From positions 62,001 through 126,000 of the forward strand of contig JAODME010000012.1 in assembly GCA_025465095.1 (NCBI GenBank): 64,000 nucleotides of DNA. Direction: 5' to 3'. A program made the translations under genes and the position numbers. The notes beneath the pieces are model-generated. The model did no database searches, was not told the origin of the DNA, and worked only from the letters and a program-made list of their open reading frames with translations. The DNA comes from Microbacteriaceae bacterium. GTDB taxonomy: Bacteria; Actinomycetota; Actinomycetes; Actinomycetales; Microbacteriaceae. This document shows, in pieces, positions 56,069-64,000 of the stretch. The first letter of the stretch is position 1. The number at the start of each line of letters is the position of its first letter.

Positions 56069-57784
56069 TCAGGCGCCCGGGGTGATGTCGATGGCGCCGT
56101 CACCGACGGGCTCCGCGTAGGCAATGGCGAGCGGATCGGACGATTCGGACGGAACTCCGGAGCACTGGGCCAGGTAGGACACGGTGGTTGTTCCCGACTC
56201 ACCGCTCCCGAGCGTCACCTGGAGCGCCGAGGTAGATCCGGGCACAGGATTGCCCGGAGTGAAGGTTCCGTTGTCGACGGTCACGGTGTACGCGGTCAAC
56301 GAAGTTCCGGACGGGCAGCCGCCGTAGGCGGGGATTTGAACTTCGACCTGGTCTCCCGGCTCGTGGGGGCCCGGTGCGGCGGTGGGCGCCCCCGGCTTCC
56401 CCGGTGCCGGAACCGCCGTGTACACCTGCAGGTTGATGGTGGAGCCGTTCGGCACGTTTCCCCGCGGACTGATGCTGTAGACCGTGCCCTCCTGCTGGGG
56501 TGTCTCTGCGGCGTTGCCGTCGGCGGCCACGGGGTTGAGGCCGAGCTCGGTCAGTTGCCGGATCGCCTCTTCCTCGGTCAGCCCGATGAATTGCGAGCCG
56601 TCGCCTAGTGGAACCGTGTCGCTTTCTGTCGGGGTCGGCGAGGGGGTGACACTCGGCGAGCTGGATGCCGGCGGAGTCACGCTCTGCGACGGGGCGCTCT
56701 GTTCGCCTCCATTGTTCGAGAGCACCGCGATGAGGGTGCCGATTATCACGAGCGCGAGGATGCCGAGCAGTGCGATGAGCGGCCAGGTCCACGGGCTTCG
56801 AGACCTCGTGTCGGTTGCGCCGGTTCGCGGTTCGCCGGTGACCGTACTGGCGGACGTGATGAGTCGGGTGGCCTGGGTGGGGGCGGCGCCGTAAGGGGTG
56901 GCCATCGCGGCCGTCTGCACTCCGCCGCCGATGATTGCGGGGACCGCCGCTGCCGCCCCCGCGGTGTCTCCGCGCCTCAGCGCCTGCGCAGCCCGCGCGA
57001 GGTGCGCTGCCGACGCCGGTCGGTCGCTGGGCCTCTTCGCTATCGAGGCATAGACGAGGTTGCGCACGGGCTCCGACACCGTCGCCGGAAGGTCCGGAGG
57101 CGTCTCGTTGATTTGGGCCATGGCGATCGCCACTTGCGACTCGCCAGTGAACGGTCGCCTGCCCGCGAGGGCCTCGTAGGCGACGATGCCGAGCGAGTAG
57201 ATGTCGGTCGTCGGGGACGCTGAGTGACCGCTCGCCTGTTCCGGGGACAGGTACTGAACGGTACCCATGACCTGGCCGGTCGCGGTGAGGGGCACCTGAT
57301 CGGCGATCCTCGCGATTCCGAAGTCGGTGATCTTGACGCGACCGTCCGGGGTGATGAGCAGATTTCCGGGCTTGATGTCGCGGTGCACGAGGCCCGCGGC
57401 ATGGGCGGCATGCAGGGCGGATGCTGTCTGGGCCACGATGTCGAGCACCCGGTCGGCGGGCAGCACGCGCTCGCGCTCCAGGATGGTGGAAAGGGCCTCG
57501 CCGGGAACGAGTTCCATGACGAGGTAGGCGCTGCCTTCCTCTTCTCCGTAGTCGAAGACGTTCGCGATGCCCTCGTGATTCACCAGTGCGGCATGGCGCG
57601 CCTCGGCTCGGAATCTCTCGAGGAATCCCGGGTCGCCGAGATATTCGTCCTTGAGGATCTTGATGGCGACGGTGCGCCCGATCACGAGGTCGGTCGCCTG
57701 CCACACCTCGCCCATTCCGCCGATAGCGACGCGACTGGAGAGTTGGTATCGTCCCCCGAAAGTGAGGCCGCTCGTGGGTCTCAT
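56069..57784 (-). CDS. pknA: Ser/Thr protein kinase with one PASTA domain and a C-terminal extension
   Basis: A 571-residue transmembrane kinase. The kinase domain is at about 10-270 (SRVAIGGMGEVWQ, VAIKILKDE, VHRDIKPGN, DFGIARIADQ). The Ala-rich juxtamembrane region, a membrane helix (WPLIALLGILALVIIGTLIAVL) and a Ser/Thr/Pro linker follow. One PASTA-like repeat (FIGLTEEEAIRQLTELGLNP) is followed by a Cys-containing extracellular module with no obvious family. Mycobacterial PknA lacks PASTA. The ATG overlaps the pbpA stop (ATGA). Confidence 0.92.
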   Translation of the reverse strand: MRPTSGLTFGGRYQLSSRVAIGGMGEVWQATDLVIGRTVAIKILKDEYLGDPGFLERFRAEARHAALVNHEGIANVFDYGEEEGSAYLVMELVPGEALSTILERERVLPADRVLDIVAQTASALHAAHAAGLVHRDIKPGNLLITPDGRVKITDFGIARIADQVPLTATGQVMGTVQYLSPEQASGHSASPTTDIYSLGIVAYEALAGRRPFTGESQVAIAMAQINETPPDLPATVSEPVRNLVYASIAKRPSDRPASAAHLARAAQALRRGDTAGAAAAVPAIIGGGVQTAAMATPYGAAPTQATRLITSASTVTGEPRTGATDTRSRSPWTWPLIALLGILALVIIGTLIAVLSNNGGEQSAPSQSVTPPASSSPSVTPSPTPTESDTVPLGDGSQFIGLTEEEAIRQLTELGLNPVAADGNAAETPQQEGTVYSISPRGNVPNGSTINLQVYTAVPAPGKPGAPTAAPGPHEPGDQVEVQIPAYGGCPSGTSLTAYTVTVDNGTFTPGNPVPGSTSALQVTLGSGESGTTTVSYLAQCSGVPSESSDPLAIAYAEPVGDGAIDITPGA

Positions 57785-59220
57785 TTGTTCAGCACCGCCT
57801 CTAGGACTCTCTTCGCGATCGGTGCCGCCGTCTCGTTGGCGAAGCCGTCCTGGTTCTCGACAACGACTGCCACGGCAATCTGTGGGTCTGCAGCCGGGGC
57901 GAAACCAGTGAACCACAGGGTGTTCGACGCCCCGTCGTTTTGTGCCGTCCCGGTCTTACCAGCAACTTCGACTCCGTTTATTCTTGCATTACTGGCGGCC
58001 CCGTTGCTCACGTTGCTGACCATCAGCCCCGTCATCGTCGCGGCCGTGGCCTCGCTTATCGGCTGGTCGAGCACCGTCTCCTGAAAAGGCTCCAAAACCG
58101 TGAGGTTGGGCGCCGTGATCGACTCGACGAGGGTGGGTTGCATCAGTCGACCTCCATTGGCGATCGCGGCAGACATCATGGCGACCTGCAGCGGCGTCAC
58201 GCGTACGCTTGCCTGCCCGAACGACGAGAGGTAGAGCTCTGGTTCGTTCATCTCGTCCTCCGGAAACACGCTCGGGGTCACCCTCTGCGGAATGTTGAGG
58301 GGCTGCTCGAAACCGAATGCCTCGGTGTAGTCCGCGAGAACATCCTTGCCGAGGGCCGCACCGAGTTGGGCGAACGTGATGTTGCAGCTGAGCCGGAGGG
58401 CGGTTGCAAGAGTCACGGTCTCACCGCCACCGCAATTGCCGCCCTCGGCATTGCTGATCGTATTCTCCGACTGTGGAAGCTGAAGCGTCGGAGGGTTGGG
58501 GAACTCGCTCTGCGGCGTGAACTGTCCGCTGTCGATCGCAGCTGCCGCGACGAGGGGCTTGAAGACCGATCCGGGTGCGTAGAGGTCGCCGGCGATCGCG
58601 CGATTGACCAGCGGCCGACCCGGGTCGGCGATCAGCGCGTCGTACGCCTCGATGACCGCGCCGTTGTCGTGCACCGCGAGCCGGTTCGGGTCGAAGGCGG
58701 GCTTGGACACCATGGCGAGGATGGCGCCGGTGGCCGGATCTATCGCTACGACGGAGCCTGTGTTGTCACCCAAGGCGTCCCAGGCGGCCTGTTGCACGAC
58801 CGGATCGATTGTGACCTCGACGGCCGCGCCCTTCGGGTTCACGCCGGTGACCAGTGCGTTGAACTGGTCGAGGAACTGGTCGTTCGCTGTGCCACTGAGG
58901 TAGTCGTTGAGCGATCCCTCCAAACCCGAGTTGCCCTGGTTGAGGGTGAGGTATCCGGTGACCGACGAATAGAGATCCGGGCTGCTGTACACCCGCTGGA
59001 ACTTGTACTCGTCGTCGACAAGCACCGATTCGGCGATCGCGACCCCGTCGACGAGAATCGGCCCTCGCTCGGCGGAATAGCTCGCGTAGAGCGTGCGCGT
59101 GTTGCGGCTGTCCACCCGCAAATTATCGGTTTGGAACACGGCGATGACCGTACTCGACCCGAAGAGCGCCACGAACATGAGCAGCACGATCACGCTCACA
59201 CGCTTCAGTTCCTTGTTCAC
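57781..59220 (-). CDS. pbpA: penicillin-binding protein, class B (transpeptidase)
   Basis: A 479-residue peptidoglycan transpeptidase with an N-terminal membrane anchor (VIVLLMFVALFGSSTVIAVF). A dimerisation-like linker is followed by the transpeptidase domain: active site S218-V-F-K221, SCN at 278-280, and KTGTAQ near 433. It crosslinks glycan strands. The partner glycosyltransferase RodA/FtsW precedes it, with a 4-base ATGA overlap. Confidence 0.95.
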   Translation of the reverse strand: MNKELKRVSVIVLLMFVALFGSSTVIAVFQTDNLRVDSRNTRTLYASYSAERGPILVDGVAIAESVLVDDEYKFQRVYSSPDLYSSVTGYLTLNQGNSGLEGSLNDYLSGTANDQFLDQFNALVTGVNPKGAAVEVTIDPVVQQAAWDALGDNTGSVVAIDPATGAILAMVSKPAFDPNRLAVHDNGAVIEAYDALIADPGRPLVNRAIAGDLYAPGSVFKPLVAAAAIDSGQFTPQSEFPNPPTLQLPQSENTISNAEGGNCGGGETVTLATALRLSCNITFAQLGAALGKDVLADYTEAFGFEQPLNIPQRVTPSVFPEDEMNEPELYLSSFGQASVRVTPLQVAMMSAAIANGGRLMQPTLVESITAPNLTVLEPFQETVLDQPISEATAATMTGLMVSNVSNGAASNARINGVEVAGKTGTAQNDGASNTLWFTGFAPAADPQIAVAVVVENQDGFANETAAPIAKRVLEAVLNK

Positions 59221-60641
59221 GGGTCGACCACCAGTCTCGGCTGATTACGTACGGTATCCGATAGTCGCAGCAGCAGCGCGGCGATGATCCAGTTGGCTAC
59301 GAGCGATGATCCACCCGCCGCCATAAACGGTGTGGTCAACCCGGTGAGCGGGATCACCCGGGTGATCCCGCCGATCACGATGAAGACCTGCAGGGCCATG
59401 ACGAAGGCCAGTCCGATGCCGAGCAGGCGACCGAAGTCATCCTGTCCGGCGAATCCGATCCGGAATCCCCGGGAGACGAATAGTAGGAACAGGGCGAGGA
59501 TCGCGAACAGCCCGGTGAGTCCCAGTTCCTCGCCGAGGCTCGCGACGATGAAGTCACTTTCGGCGAACGGCACGATTCCCGGGCTTCCCTTGCCGAGCCC
59601 GGTGCCGATCAGGCCGCCGTCGGCAATGCCGAAGATGCCCTGCACAAGCTGGTAACTGCCGCCGGCCTGCCCGTAGACCTCGTTGTTGAAGGCGTCGAGC
59701 CATCCATTGAAGCGACTGTTCACGTAGCCGAGCAGCTGGCTGGCGGCGATCGCGCCGCCGATGAACATCGAGAGCCCGAGCAGCACCCAGCTCAGCCGTC
59801 CGGTCGCGACATAGATCATGACGAGAAACAGTCCGAAGTACAGCAGCGACGTGCCGAGGTCGCGTTGAAACACGAGCACGCCCATCGCCGCGACCCAGAT
59901 CACGAGGATCGGCCCGAGATCGCGAACCCGGGGGAACCTGATTCCTAGAATCTTCTTGCCGACCATCGACAGGCTGTCCCGCGCGGTTACGAGGTATCCG
60001 GCGAAGAAGACGGCCAGGGCGATCTTCGCGAGCTCGCCCGGCTGAAACGAGAGGGGGACGCTTCCGTCCTCGCGCTGTGGTCCGATACCGATCCACACGC
60101 GCGCGCCGTTGATCTCCCTGCCGATCGGGGTCAGCGGCAGCAGCAGCAGGGCGATGCCGACGAACATCGCGATGTAGCGGTACCGCTGGAGCACGCGGTG
60201 GTTCCGGATGACGATCAGCACGACCAAGGCGGCGGCCATCGCCGCGGCCGTCCAAGCCATCTGGCGGATGCCGGACGCCTCCCACCCCTCGCGGCCATTG
60301 GCGATGTCGAGACGGTAGATCATGGCGATGCCGATGCCGTTGAGCGTCGTCGCGATGGGCAGGATGAAGGGGTCTGCCTCCGACGCGACGAAGCGCAGCG
60401 CGATGTGCATGATGAGCGCGAAGCCCGCGAGGATCGCCGCGTAGGTGAAAATCTCCTGCTGAATCGACCCGATCGCCCCGAGCTGGACGAGGGCGATCGC
60501 TCCGCCGTTGATGAGAACGGCGACCACGAGCAGCAGAAGCTCGAGGTTACGCAGCTTGGCTGGAGCCCGCAGGCGGATGCGGATGGTCTCTGTGAGGGTG
60601 TTCCGCTGCCCGGCGGGCGCGATGCTACTGGTTGCTGACAC
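59217..60641 (-). CDS. rodA: SEDS peptidoglycan glycosyltransferase (RodA/FtsW)
   Basis: A 474-residue membrane enzyme with about ten or more helices, polymerising lipid II in partnership with PbpA. It contains family motifs FQPGELAKIALAVFFAGYL, LVFQRDLGTSLLYFGLFLVM and LTGLTTPFMAAGGSSLVANW. I chose the GTG at 60641 (VSATSSIAPAG), which overlaps the pstP stop by 17 bases; the far upstream frame is antisense-like sequence. The start choice is uncertain by a few codons. Confidence 0.92.
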   Translation of the reverse strand: MSATSSIAPAGQRNTLTETIRIRLRAPAKLRNLELLLLVVAVLINGGAIALVQLGAIGSIQQEIFTYAAILAGFALIMHIALRFVASEADPFILPIATTLNGIGIAMIYRLDIANGREGWEASGIRQMAWTAAAMAAALVVLIVIRNHRVLQRYRYIAMFVGIALLLLPLTPIGREINGARVWIGIGPQREDGSVPLSFQPGELAKIALAVFFAGYLVTARDSLSMVGKKILGIRFPRVRDLGPILVIWVAAMGVLVFQRDLGTSLLYFGLFLVMIYVATGRLSWVLLGLSMFIGGAIAASQLLGYVNSRFNGWLDAFNNEVYGQAGGSYQLVQGIFGIADGGLIGTGLGKGSPGIVPFAESDFIVASLGEELGLTGLFAILALFLLFVSRGFRIGFAGQDDFGRLLGIGLAFVMALQVFIVIGGITRVIPLTGLTTPFMAAGGSSLVANWIIAALLLRLSDTVRNQPRLVVDP

Positions 60642-61869
60642 TGGAGAGCCGCTCGATGATGTCTTCGGCGTCGGCAAGAGAGCCGGCGTTGATCGTGTTC
60701 TCCACAGTCTGGCGAGTATAGGTGGGAAGGTCGTCGAGGCGAACGGGGGTCGTCCGATGCACGCTCGACAGCGCGAGTGGGCCGACATCGGCCTGCACGC
60801 CGCGGAAGATCGCGACCGAGGAGCCGTCCGCTCCGACGTAGTAGCGGGTCTGGGTCCACTGGTACGCGAGCACGAGTGCGACGATGAGCGCAATGGCGGC
60901 GAGGCCGATCGCGACGAGCCAGGCGATTCGGCGGTTGCGGGCACGCTTGCGGTCCTCGGCGATCAGTTCGTCGAAATACTCCTCCGACTCCGGCTCGAAG
61001 TGGGCGTCCTCCGGCGGGGACGGGCGGAGAGGATGAAGCAGGAGTGTCGGCAACCGCAGCGGCCGGCGCGCCGTCTCGGCTTCGAAAGACAGCGGGGCGG
61101 CGGCCGACCCGACCACGATGGGCGGGCTTGACGAGGAATCCGTCGATTCGTCGATATTCACGATGACGACGGTCACATTGTCCGGCGCGCCCTGGTCGAG
61201 GCTCTCCTTGACGAGTCGGTGCGCTGCGGCATCCGGATCCGTCGTGGAGGTGAGCACATGCAGGATTCTTTCGTCGGACACGTAGCTGCTCAACCCGTCG
61301 GAGCAGAGCATCCAGCGATCGCCGGCACGGGTCTCCATGATCGTCGTGTCGATCTCCGGAGCGGCATCCACGTCGCCGAGCACACGCATGAGCACCGAAC
61401 GACGCGGATGCACCGCCGCTTCCTCTGCCGTGATGCGGCCGGAGTCGACGAGCCGCTGTACGAAGGTGTGATCTGCGGTGATCTGGGACAGTTCGCCGTC
61501 GCGAACGAGGTACACGCGGGAGTCGCCGATGTGCGCGATGGCGAGTTCGTTGCCGACACGCAGGATCGCGCTCACCGTCGTGCCCATTCCGGTGAGTTCC
61601 TGATGTTCGAAGACCGTCTCGGCGATGAGCGCGTTCGCGGCGAGCAGCGCCGACTGAAGGGCAAACTCGGCGTCCTGCGCGGAGGCGTACCGCTTGTCCG
61701 TCTCGATGATGCGTTTGATCGCCATCGCGGAGGCGACATCGCCGCCTGCATGGCCGCCCATCCCGTCGGCCACGACGAAGAGCTGGGCGCCGGCGTATCC
61801 GGAGTCCTGATTGTTCGCGCGGATCTTCCCCACGTGGGAAGCGGCCGCACTCTTGCTCGCCGTGGCCAT
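60625..61869 (-). CDS. pstP: PP2C-family Ser/Thr protein phosphatase
   Basis: A 414-residue metal-dependent phosphatase that counteracts PknA/PknB. The N-terminal catalytic domain (1-240) has VVADGMGGHAGGDVAS, IGDSRVYLVRDGEL and DNVTVVIVNI. A linker is followed by one membrane helix (IAWLVAIGLAAIALIVALVLAY, about 318-340) and an extracellular tail. It is the third gene of fhaA-fhaB-pstP-rodA-pbpA-pknA-pknB. Confidence 0.95.
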   Translation of the reverse strand: MATASKSAAASHVGKIRANNQDSGYAGAQLFVVADGMGGHAGGDVASAMAIKRIIETDKRYASAQDAEFALQSALLAANALIAETVFEHQELTGMGTTVSAILRVGNELAIAHIGDSRVYLVRDGELSQITADHTFVQRLVDSGRITAEEAAVHPRRSVLMRVLGDVDAAPEIDTTIMETRAGDRWMLCSDGLSSYVSDERILHVLTSTTDPDAAAHRLVKESLDQGAPDNVTVVIVNIDESTDSSSSPPIVVGSAAAPLSFEAETARRPLRLPTLLLHPLRPSPPEDAHFEPESEEYFDELIAEDRKRARNRRIAWLVAIGLAAIALIVALVLAYQWTQTRYYVGADGSSVAIFRGVQADVGPLALSSVHRTTPVRLDDLPTYTRQTVENTINAGSLADAEDIIERLSSVSNQ

Positions 61870-61872
61870 CAG

Positions 61873-62412
61873 CTACCGCCGGAGTTCAAAACTCGTCGTT
61901 CCGATCTTGACGGGGGTGTTGAGCGGTACCTGCGTCGGTACTACCACGCGACCGCCGGCGAGGAACGTGCCGTTCGTCGAGTCGAGGTCCTGAATCACCC
62001 AAGAGTCGTTGAGGAGCATGAGCCTCGCGTGATGCGTCGAGGTGTAGTCATCCCGGATGACGAGGCCGCTCTCGCTGGAGCGGCCGATCGTCAAAGGCTG
62101 ATTTCCAAGCGGCAGCTCGAGGCCCTCTCTTGCGCCGGAGGTGATCACCAGGCGGCTGGCGGACGTCGCCGTTGCGGCGGGTGCGGTGATGTGCGGAAGG
62201 GCGTTGGCCGGAGTCTGGACGCGCTGTGACGGAGCGACGGCGGGCGGTGCGCTGGCCGCCGCGAACGGCGCCGCGGGCGCATCCTGGGCCTGTTGGCGGC
62301 GCACACGCTGCCCGAACAAATCGGTGCGGAGGGCGTAGACGACGGCGAAGACGAACCCCCACAGCGCAACGAGGAAGGCCAGTCTCAGAATGAGGAGCGT
62401 CAGCTCGCTCAC
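61873..62412 (-). CDS. fhaB: membrane-anchored FHA domain protein FhaB
   Basis: A 179-residue protein. An N-terminal membrane helix (LLILRLAFLVALWGFVFAVVYAL) is followed by an Ala/Pro linker (about 40-85) and a C-terminal FHA phosphothreonine-binding domain. The domain has IGRSSESGLVIRDDYTSTHHARL and LDSTNGTFLAG. It bridges PASTA kinase signalling with cell-wall enzymes, as FipA/FhaB does in mycobacteria. The GTG start overlaps the fhaA stop (GTGA). Confidence 0.94.
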   Translation of the reverse strand: MSELTLLILRLAFLVALWGFVFAVVYALRTDLFGQRVRRQQAQDAPAAPFAAASAPPAVAPSQRVQTPANALPHITAPAATATSASRLVITSGAREGLELPLGNQPLTIGRSSESGLVIRDDYTSTHHARLMLLNDSWVIQDLDSTNGTFLAGGRVVVPTQVPLNTPVKIGTTSFELRR

Positions 62413-63134
62413 TGTCCGGTGCCTCGCTCGCGATCGCTCCTGAGGCGCGTGGAGGGCTGGTCCACGTCGGCGGATTGGGCTAGCACTCGGAAAACAATAC
62501 GGGTTCTGCCGATGGTGATGATTGAATCGGGGTCGAGCAGCGCCTTCGTGAGCGGTTCGCCGTTGAGCTGTGAACCGTTCGTGGAGCCGAGATCGTTGAC
62601 CTGCGCCCGCTTGCCGTCCCAGAGCACTTCGACGTGCTTGCGGCTCGTGCCCGTGTCGTCGATGGTGATGTCGGCGTCGCCACCACGGCCGATGACGGTG
62701 CGCGCCTTCATGATCGGGTAGCGCCTGCCGGCGACGTCGAGCACAGGAGTCCAGATCACCTCGCCCTTGACGTTCTCCGAGTCGACGCGGATCATGCCCT
62801 CGCTGAGCCCGGTGTCTTCGCTTAGCCGGATGCTGATGCCGCCGGCGAACTGATAGCCCTGGGCGGTCGCATGAGTCTGCACCAACTGGGTCAGCTCGTC
62901 GATGAGCGTCGGGCCGATGCCTGTCATGCGCTGATAGTCGGTCCGGCCGAGTCGCACGAGGAACTTGTTGGGCACGAGGATGCGCTCGCGACTCACCACG
63001 GCCGCCTTGGTGTCGAGCTCGCGGCGGAGGGCGCTCGTGATCTCGATCGGCGCCAGACCACTCTTGAAGGTCTTCGCGAACGCGCCGTTCACGGCGCGCT
63101 CGAGACCTCGCTCGAAGTTGTCCAACAGGCCCAC
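62409..63134 (-). CDS. fhaA: FHA domain protein FhaA (DUF3662 plus FHA)
   Basis: A 241-residue cytosolic protein. The N-terminal DUF3662 domain (about 1-120: MGLLDNFERGLERAVNGAF, GLAPIEITSALRRELDTKA) is followed by an FHA domain (about 140-215: VIGRGGDADITIDDTGTSRKHVE, LGSTNGSQLNG). The central Pro/Gln linker of mycobacterial FhaA is nearly absent. It is the first gene of the PASTA-kinase operon, with a GTG start preceded by GAGGA. Confidence 0.94.
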   Translation of the reverse strand: MGLLDNFERGLERAVNGAFAKTFKSGLAPIEITSALRRELDTKAAVVSRERILVPNKFLVRLGRTDYQRMTGIGPTLIDELTQLVQTHATAQGYQFAGGISIRLSEDTGLSEGMIRVDSENVKGEVIWTPVLDVAGRRYPIMKARTVIGRGGDADITIDDTGTSRKHVEVLWDGKRAQVNDLGSTNGSQLNGEPLTKALLDPDSIITIGRTRIVFRVLAQSADVDQPSTRLRSDRERGTGQ

Positions 63135-63316
63135 GGGTTCCTCGTTCCGGTCATGGCGTGACTCTTGTATGTTAGCCGTCGGGCCTGCTATCGGCCTTTG
63201 CCCTGCCCGAGGGCCGTGCCGTGACGTGAAATACCTCCGGCGAATGAAGCGTCCCGTGCCGGCACCGGCTGACCCTTTCGGGTCGTGACATCCGTTGTGC
63301 TAATCTCGCCTAGTCT

Positions 63317-63403
63317 GCGCGAGTGGCGAAATTGGCAGACGCGCACGGTTCAGGTCCGTGTGCCCGAGAGGGCATGGGGGTTCAAGTCCCCCCTCGCGCA
63401 CCA
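63317..63403 (+). tRNA. tRNA-Leu (CAG)
   Basis: An 87-nt class II tRNA including an encoded 3' CCA. The acceptor is GCGCGAG/CTCGCGC, anticodon CAG (TTCAGGT), with a long variable arm GCCCGAGAGGGC and T loop GGTTCAAGTCC. Confidence 0.96.
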
Positions 63404-63450
63404 CGGTGAGTTCTGCTCTTGAACTCGTCGAGTCCAGCTCTTGGCTGGCG

Positions 63451-63484
63451 AAGGCCGATCCGGAGTATTTCCGGATCGGCCTTT
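63451..63484 (+). terminator. terminator after tRNA-Leu
   Basis: AAGGCCGATCCGGA (63451-63464) pairs perfectly with TCCGGATCGGCCTT (63470-63483) around a 5-nt loop, followed by TTTG. Two cytosine/guanine-rich arms of 14 bp make it strong. Confidence 0.88.
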
Positions 63485-63591
63485 GTCGTTCCCGTCGCCG
63501 TTTGGTGGCCCACCGGAAGTGGTCACTAGCGCTTCGGAAGTAATGGCGCGCGTTCGTCGTTGACACCGACAAGCAACCGGAAGGACACCTC

Positions 63592-64000
63592 TTGTCATAC
63601 ATCGTCACCGCTACCACGGGTCACCTCGGCCGCCTCATCGTCGAAGCGCTGCTGGCGCGCGGCGTGACGCCCGCCGGCATCGTGGCCACCGCCCGCAATA
63701 CAGAGAAGTTGTCGACGTTGTCTGACATCGGAGTCAGGACCGCAGCGCTCGATTATGAGAAGCCCGAAAGCGTGACGGCGATCGTCGAACCTGGCGATGT
63801 TCTCATGCTGGTGTCCGGCAGCGAACTCGGACAGCGCGTGCAGCAGCACTCGAACGTGATCACGGCTGCGAAGGAAGCTGGAGTGAGCCGCATCGTGTAC
63901 ACGAGCGCTCCGAACGCCACGACGTCTGATCTGCTGCTGGCGCCTGAACACAAAGCGACGGAGGAGTTCCTGGTCTCCTCTGGCGTACCTTTCACCATCC
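63592..64000 (+). CDS. NmrA-like NAD(P)-dependent oxidoreductase, 5' part only
   Basis: The first 136 codons are present; the gene runs off the window. It starts at TTG 63592 with AAGGA six bases upstream. The Rossmann N terminus SYIVTATTGHLGRLIVEALLARG is followed by VVATARNTEKL-like spacing and RIVYTSAPNA. This resembles NmrA/QorB-type quinone oxidoreductase or NAD(P)H-binding SDR proteins, typically 280 residues. Substrate and regulation are unknown. Confidence 0.8.
   Translation, partial: MSYIVTATTGHLGRLIVEALLARGVTPAGIVATARNTEKLSTLSDIGVRTAALDYEKPESVTAIVEPGDVLMLVSGSELGQRVQQHSNVITAAKEAGVSRIVYTSAPNATTSDLLLAPEHKATEEFLVSSGVPFTI

Overview
This window is a high-GC actinobacterial chromosome segment carrying the replication origin. 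It most resembles the family Microbacteriaceae (Leifsonia/Salinibacterium/Microbacterium type). That placement is an inference from gene order, protein flavour and the zinc-free ribosomal protein S18; no database was searched. The core order runs rpmH-rnpA-yidD-yidC-jag-rsmG-parA-parB leftwards from the origin and dnaA-dnaN-gnd-recF-dciA-gyrB-gyrA rightwards. The crgA, sortase, trpG/pabA, pknB-pknA-pbpA-rodA-pstP-fhaB-fhaA block follows. This is the standard actinobacterial origin neighbourhood, and near oriC most genes point away from it. No insertion sequence, prophage, CRISPR array or obvious foreign island was seen.

Left part (1-15.9 kb): the start of a CopD-like copper/cytochrome oxidase assembly membrane protein (cut by the window edge); an HU protein; a metal-homeostasis block of three zinc-independent ribosomal paralogues (S14, L33, L28), a Zur-type Fur-family regulator and a ZnuABC zinc importer; a branched-chain/2-oxoacid dehydrogenase complex (E1alpha, E1beta, E2; no E3 here); a HisC/aromatic aminotransferase; a small holin-like membrane protein; an iron(III) ABC importer behind a candidate IdeR/DtxR box; and an unusual pair, a WXG-like small protein with a membrane-segment-bearing alpha/beta hydrolase.

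Middle part (16-38.6 kb): a low-molecular-weight tyrosine phosphatase, purB, two membrane proteins, dnaB, and the rpsF-ssb-rpsR-rplI operon with a structured 5' leader. Next come inositol-phosphate synthase, CCA-adding enzyme, a large secreted DUF6049-like protein, murJ, trxB-trxA, an aminotransferase and a Ddl-like ligase. The parAB genes with two parS sites, rsmG, jag, yidC, yidD, rnpA and rpmH lead into the origin.

Origin and right part (38.6-64 kb): DnaA boxes lie on both sides of dnaA, with the best cluster and an AT-rich stretch between dnaA and dnaN. The gyrB-gyrA gap holds an inverted REP-like repeat. After gyrA come a DUF3566 membrane protein, tRNA-Ile and tRNA-Ala, a coiled membrane protein, cyclophilin, rhomboid protease, crgA, class E sortase and trpG/pabA. 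The PASTA kinase/cell-wall operon follows, its genes nearly all overlapping or touching, then tRNA-Leu and a truncated NmrA-like oxidoreductase at the right edge. The genes together cover chromosome replication and segregation, cell-wall elongation and its Ser/Thr phosphorylation control, membrane protein insertion, and zinc and iron supply.
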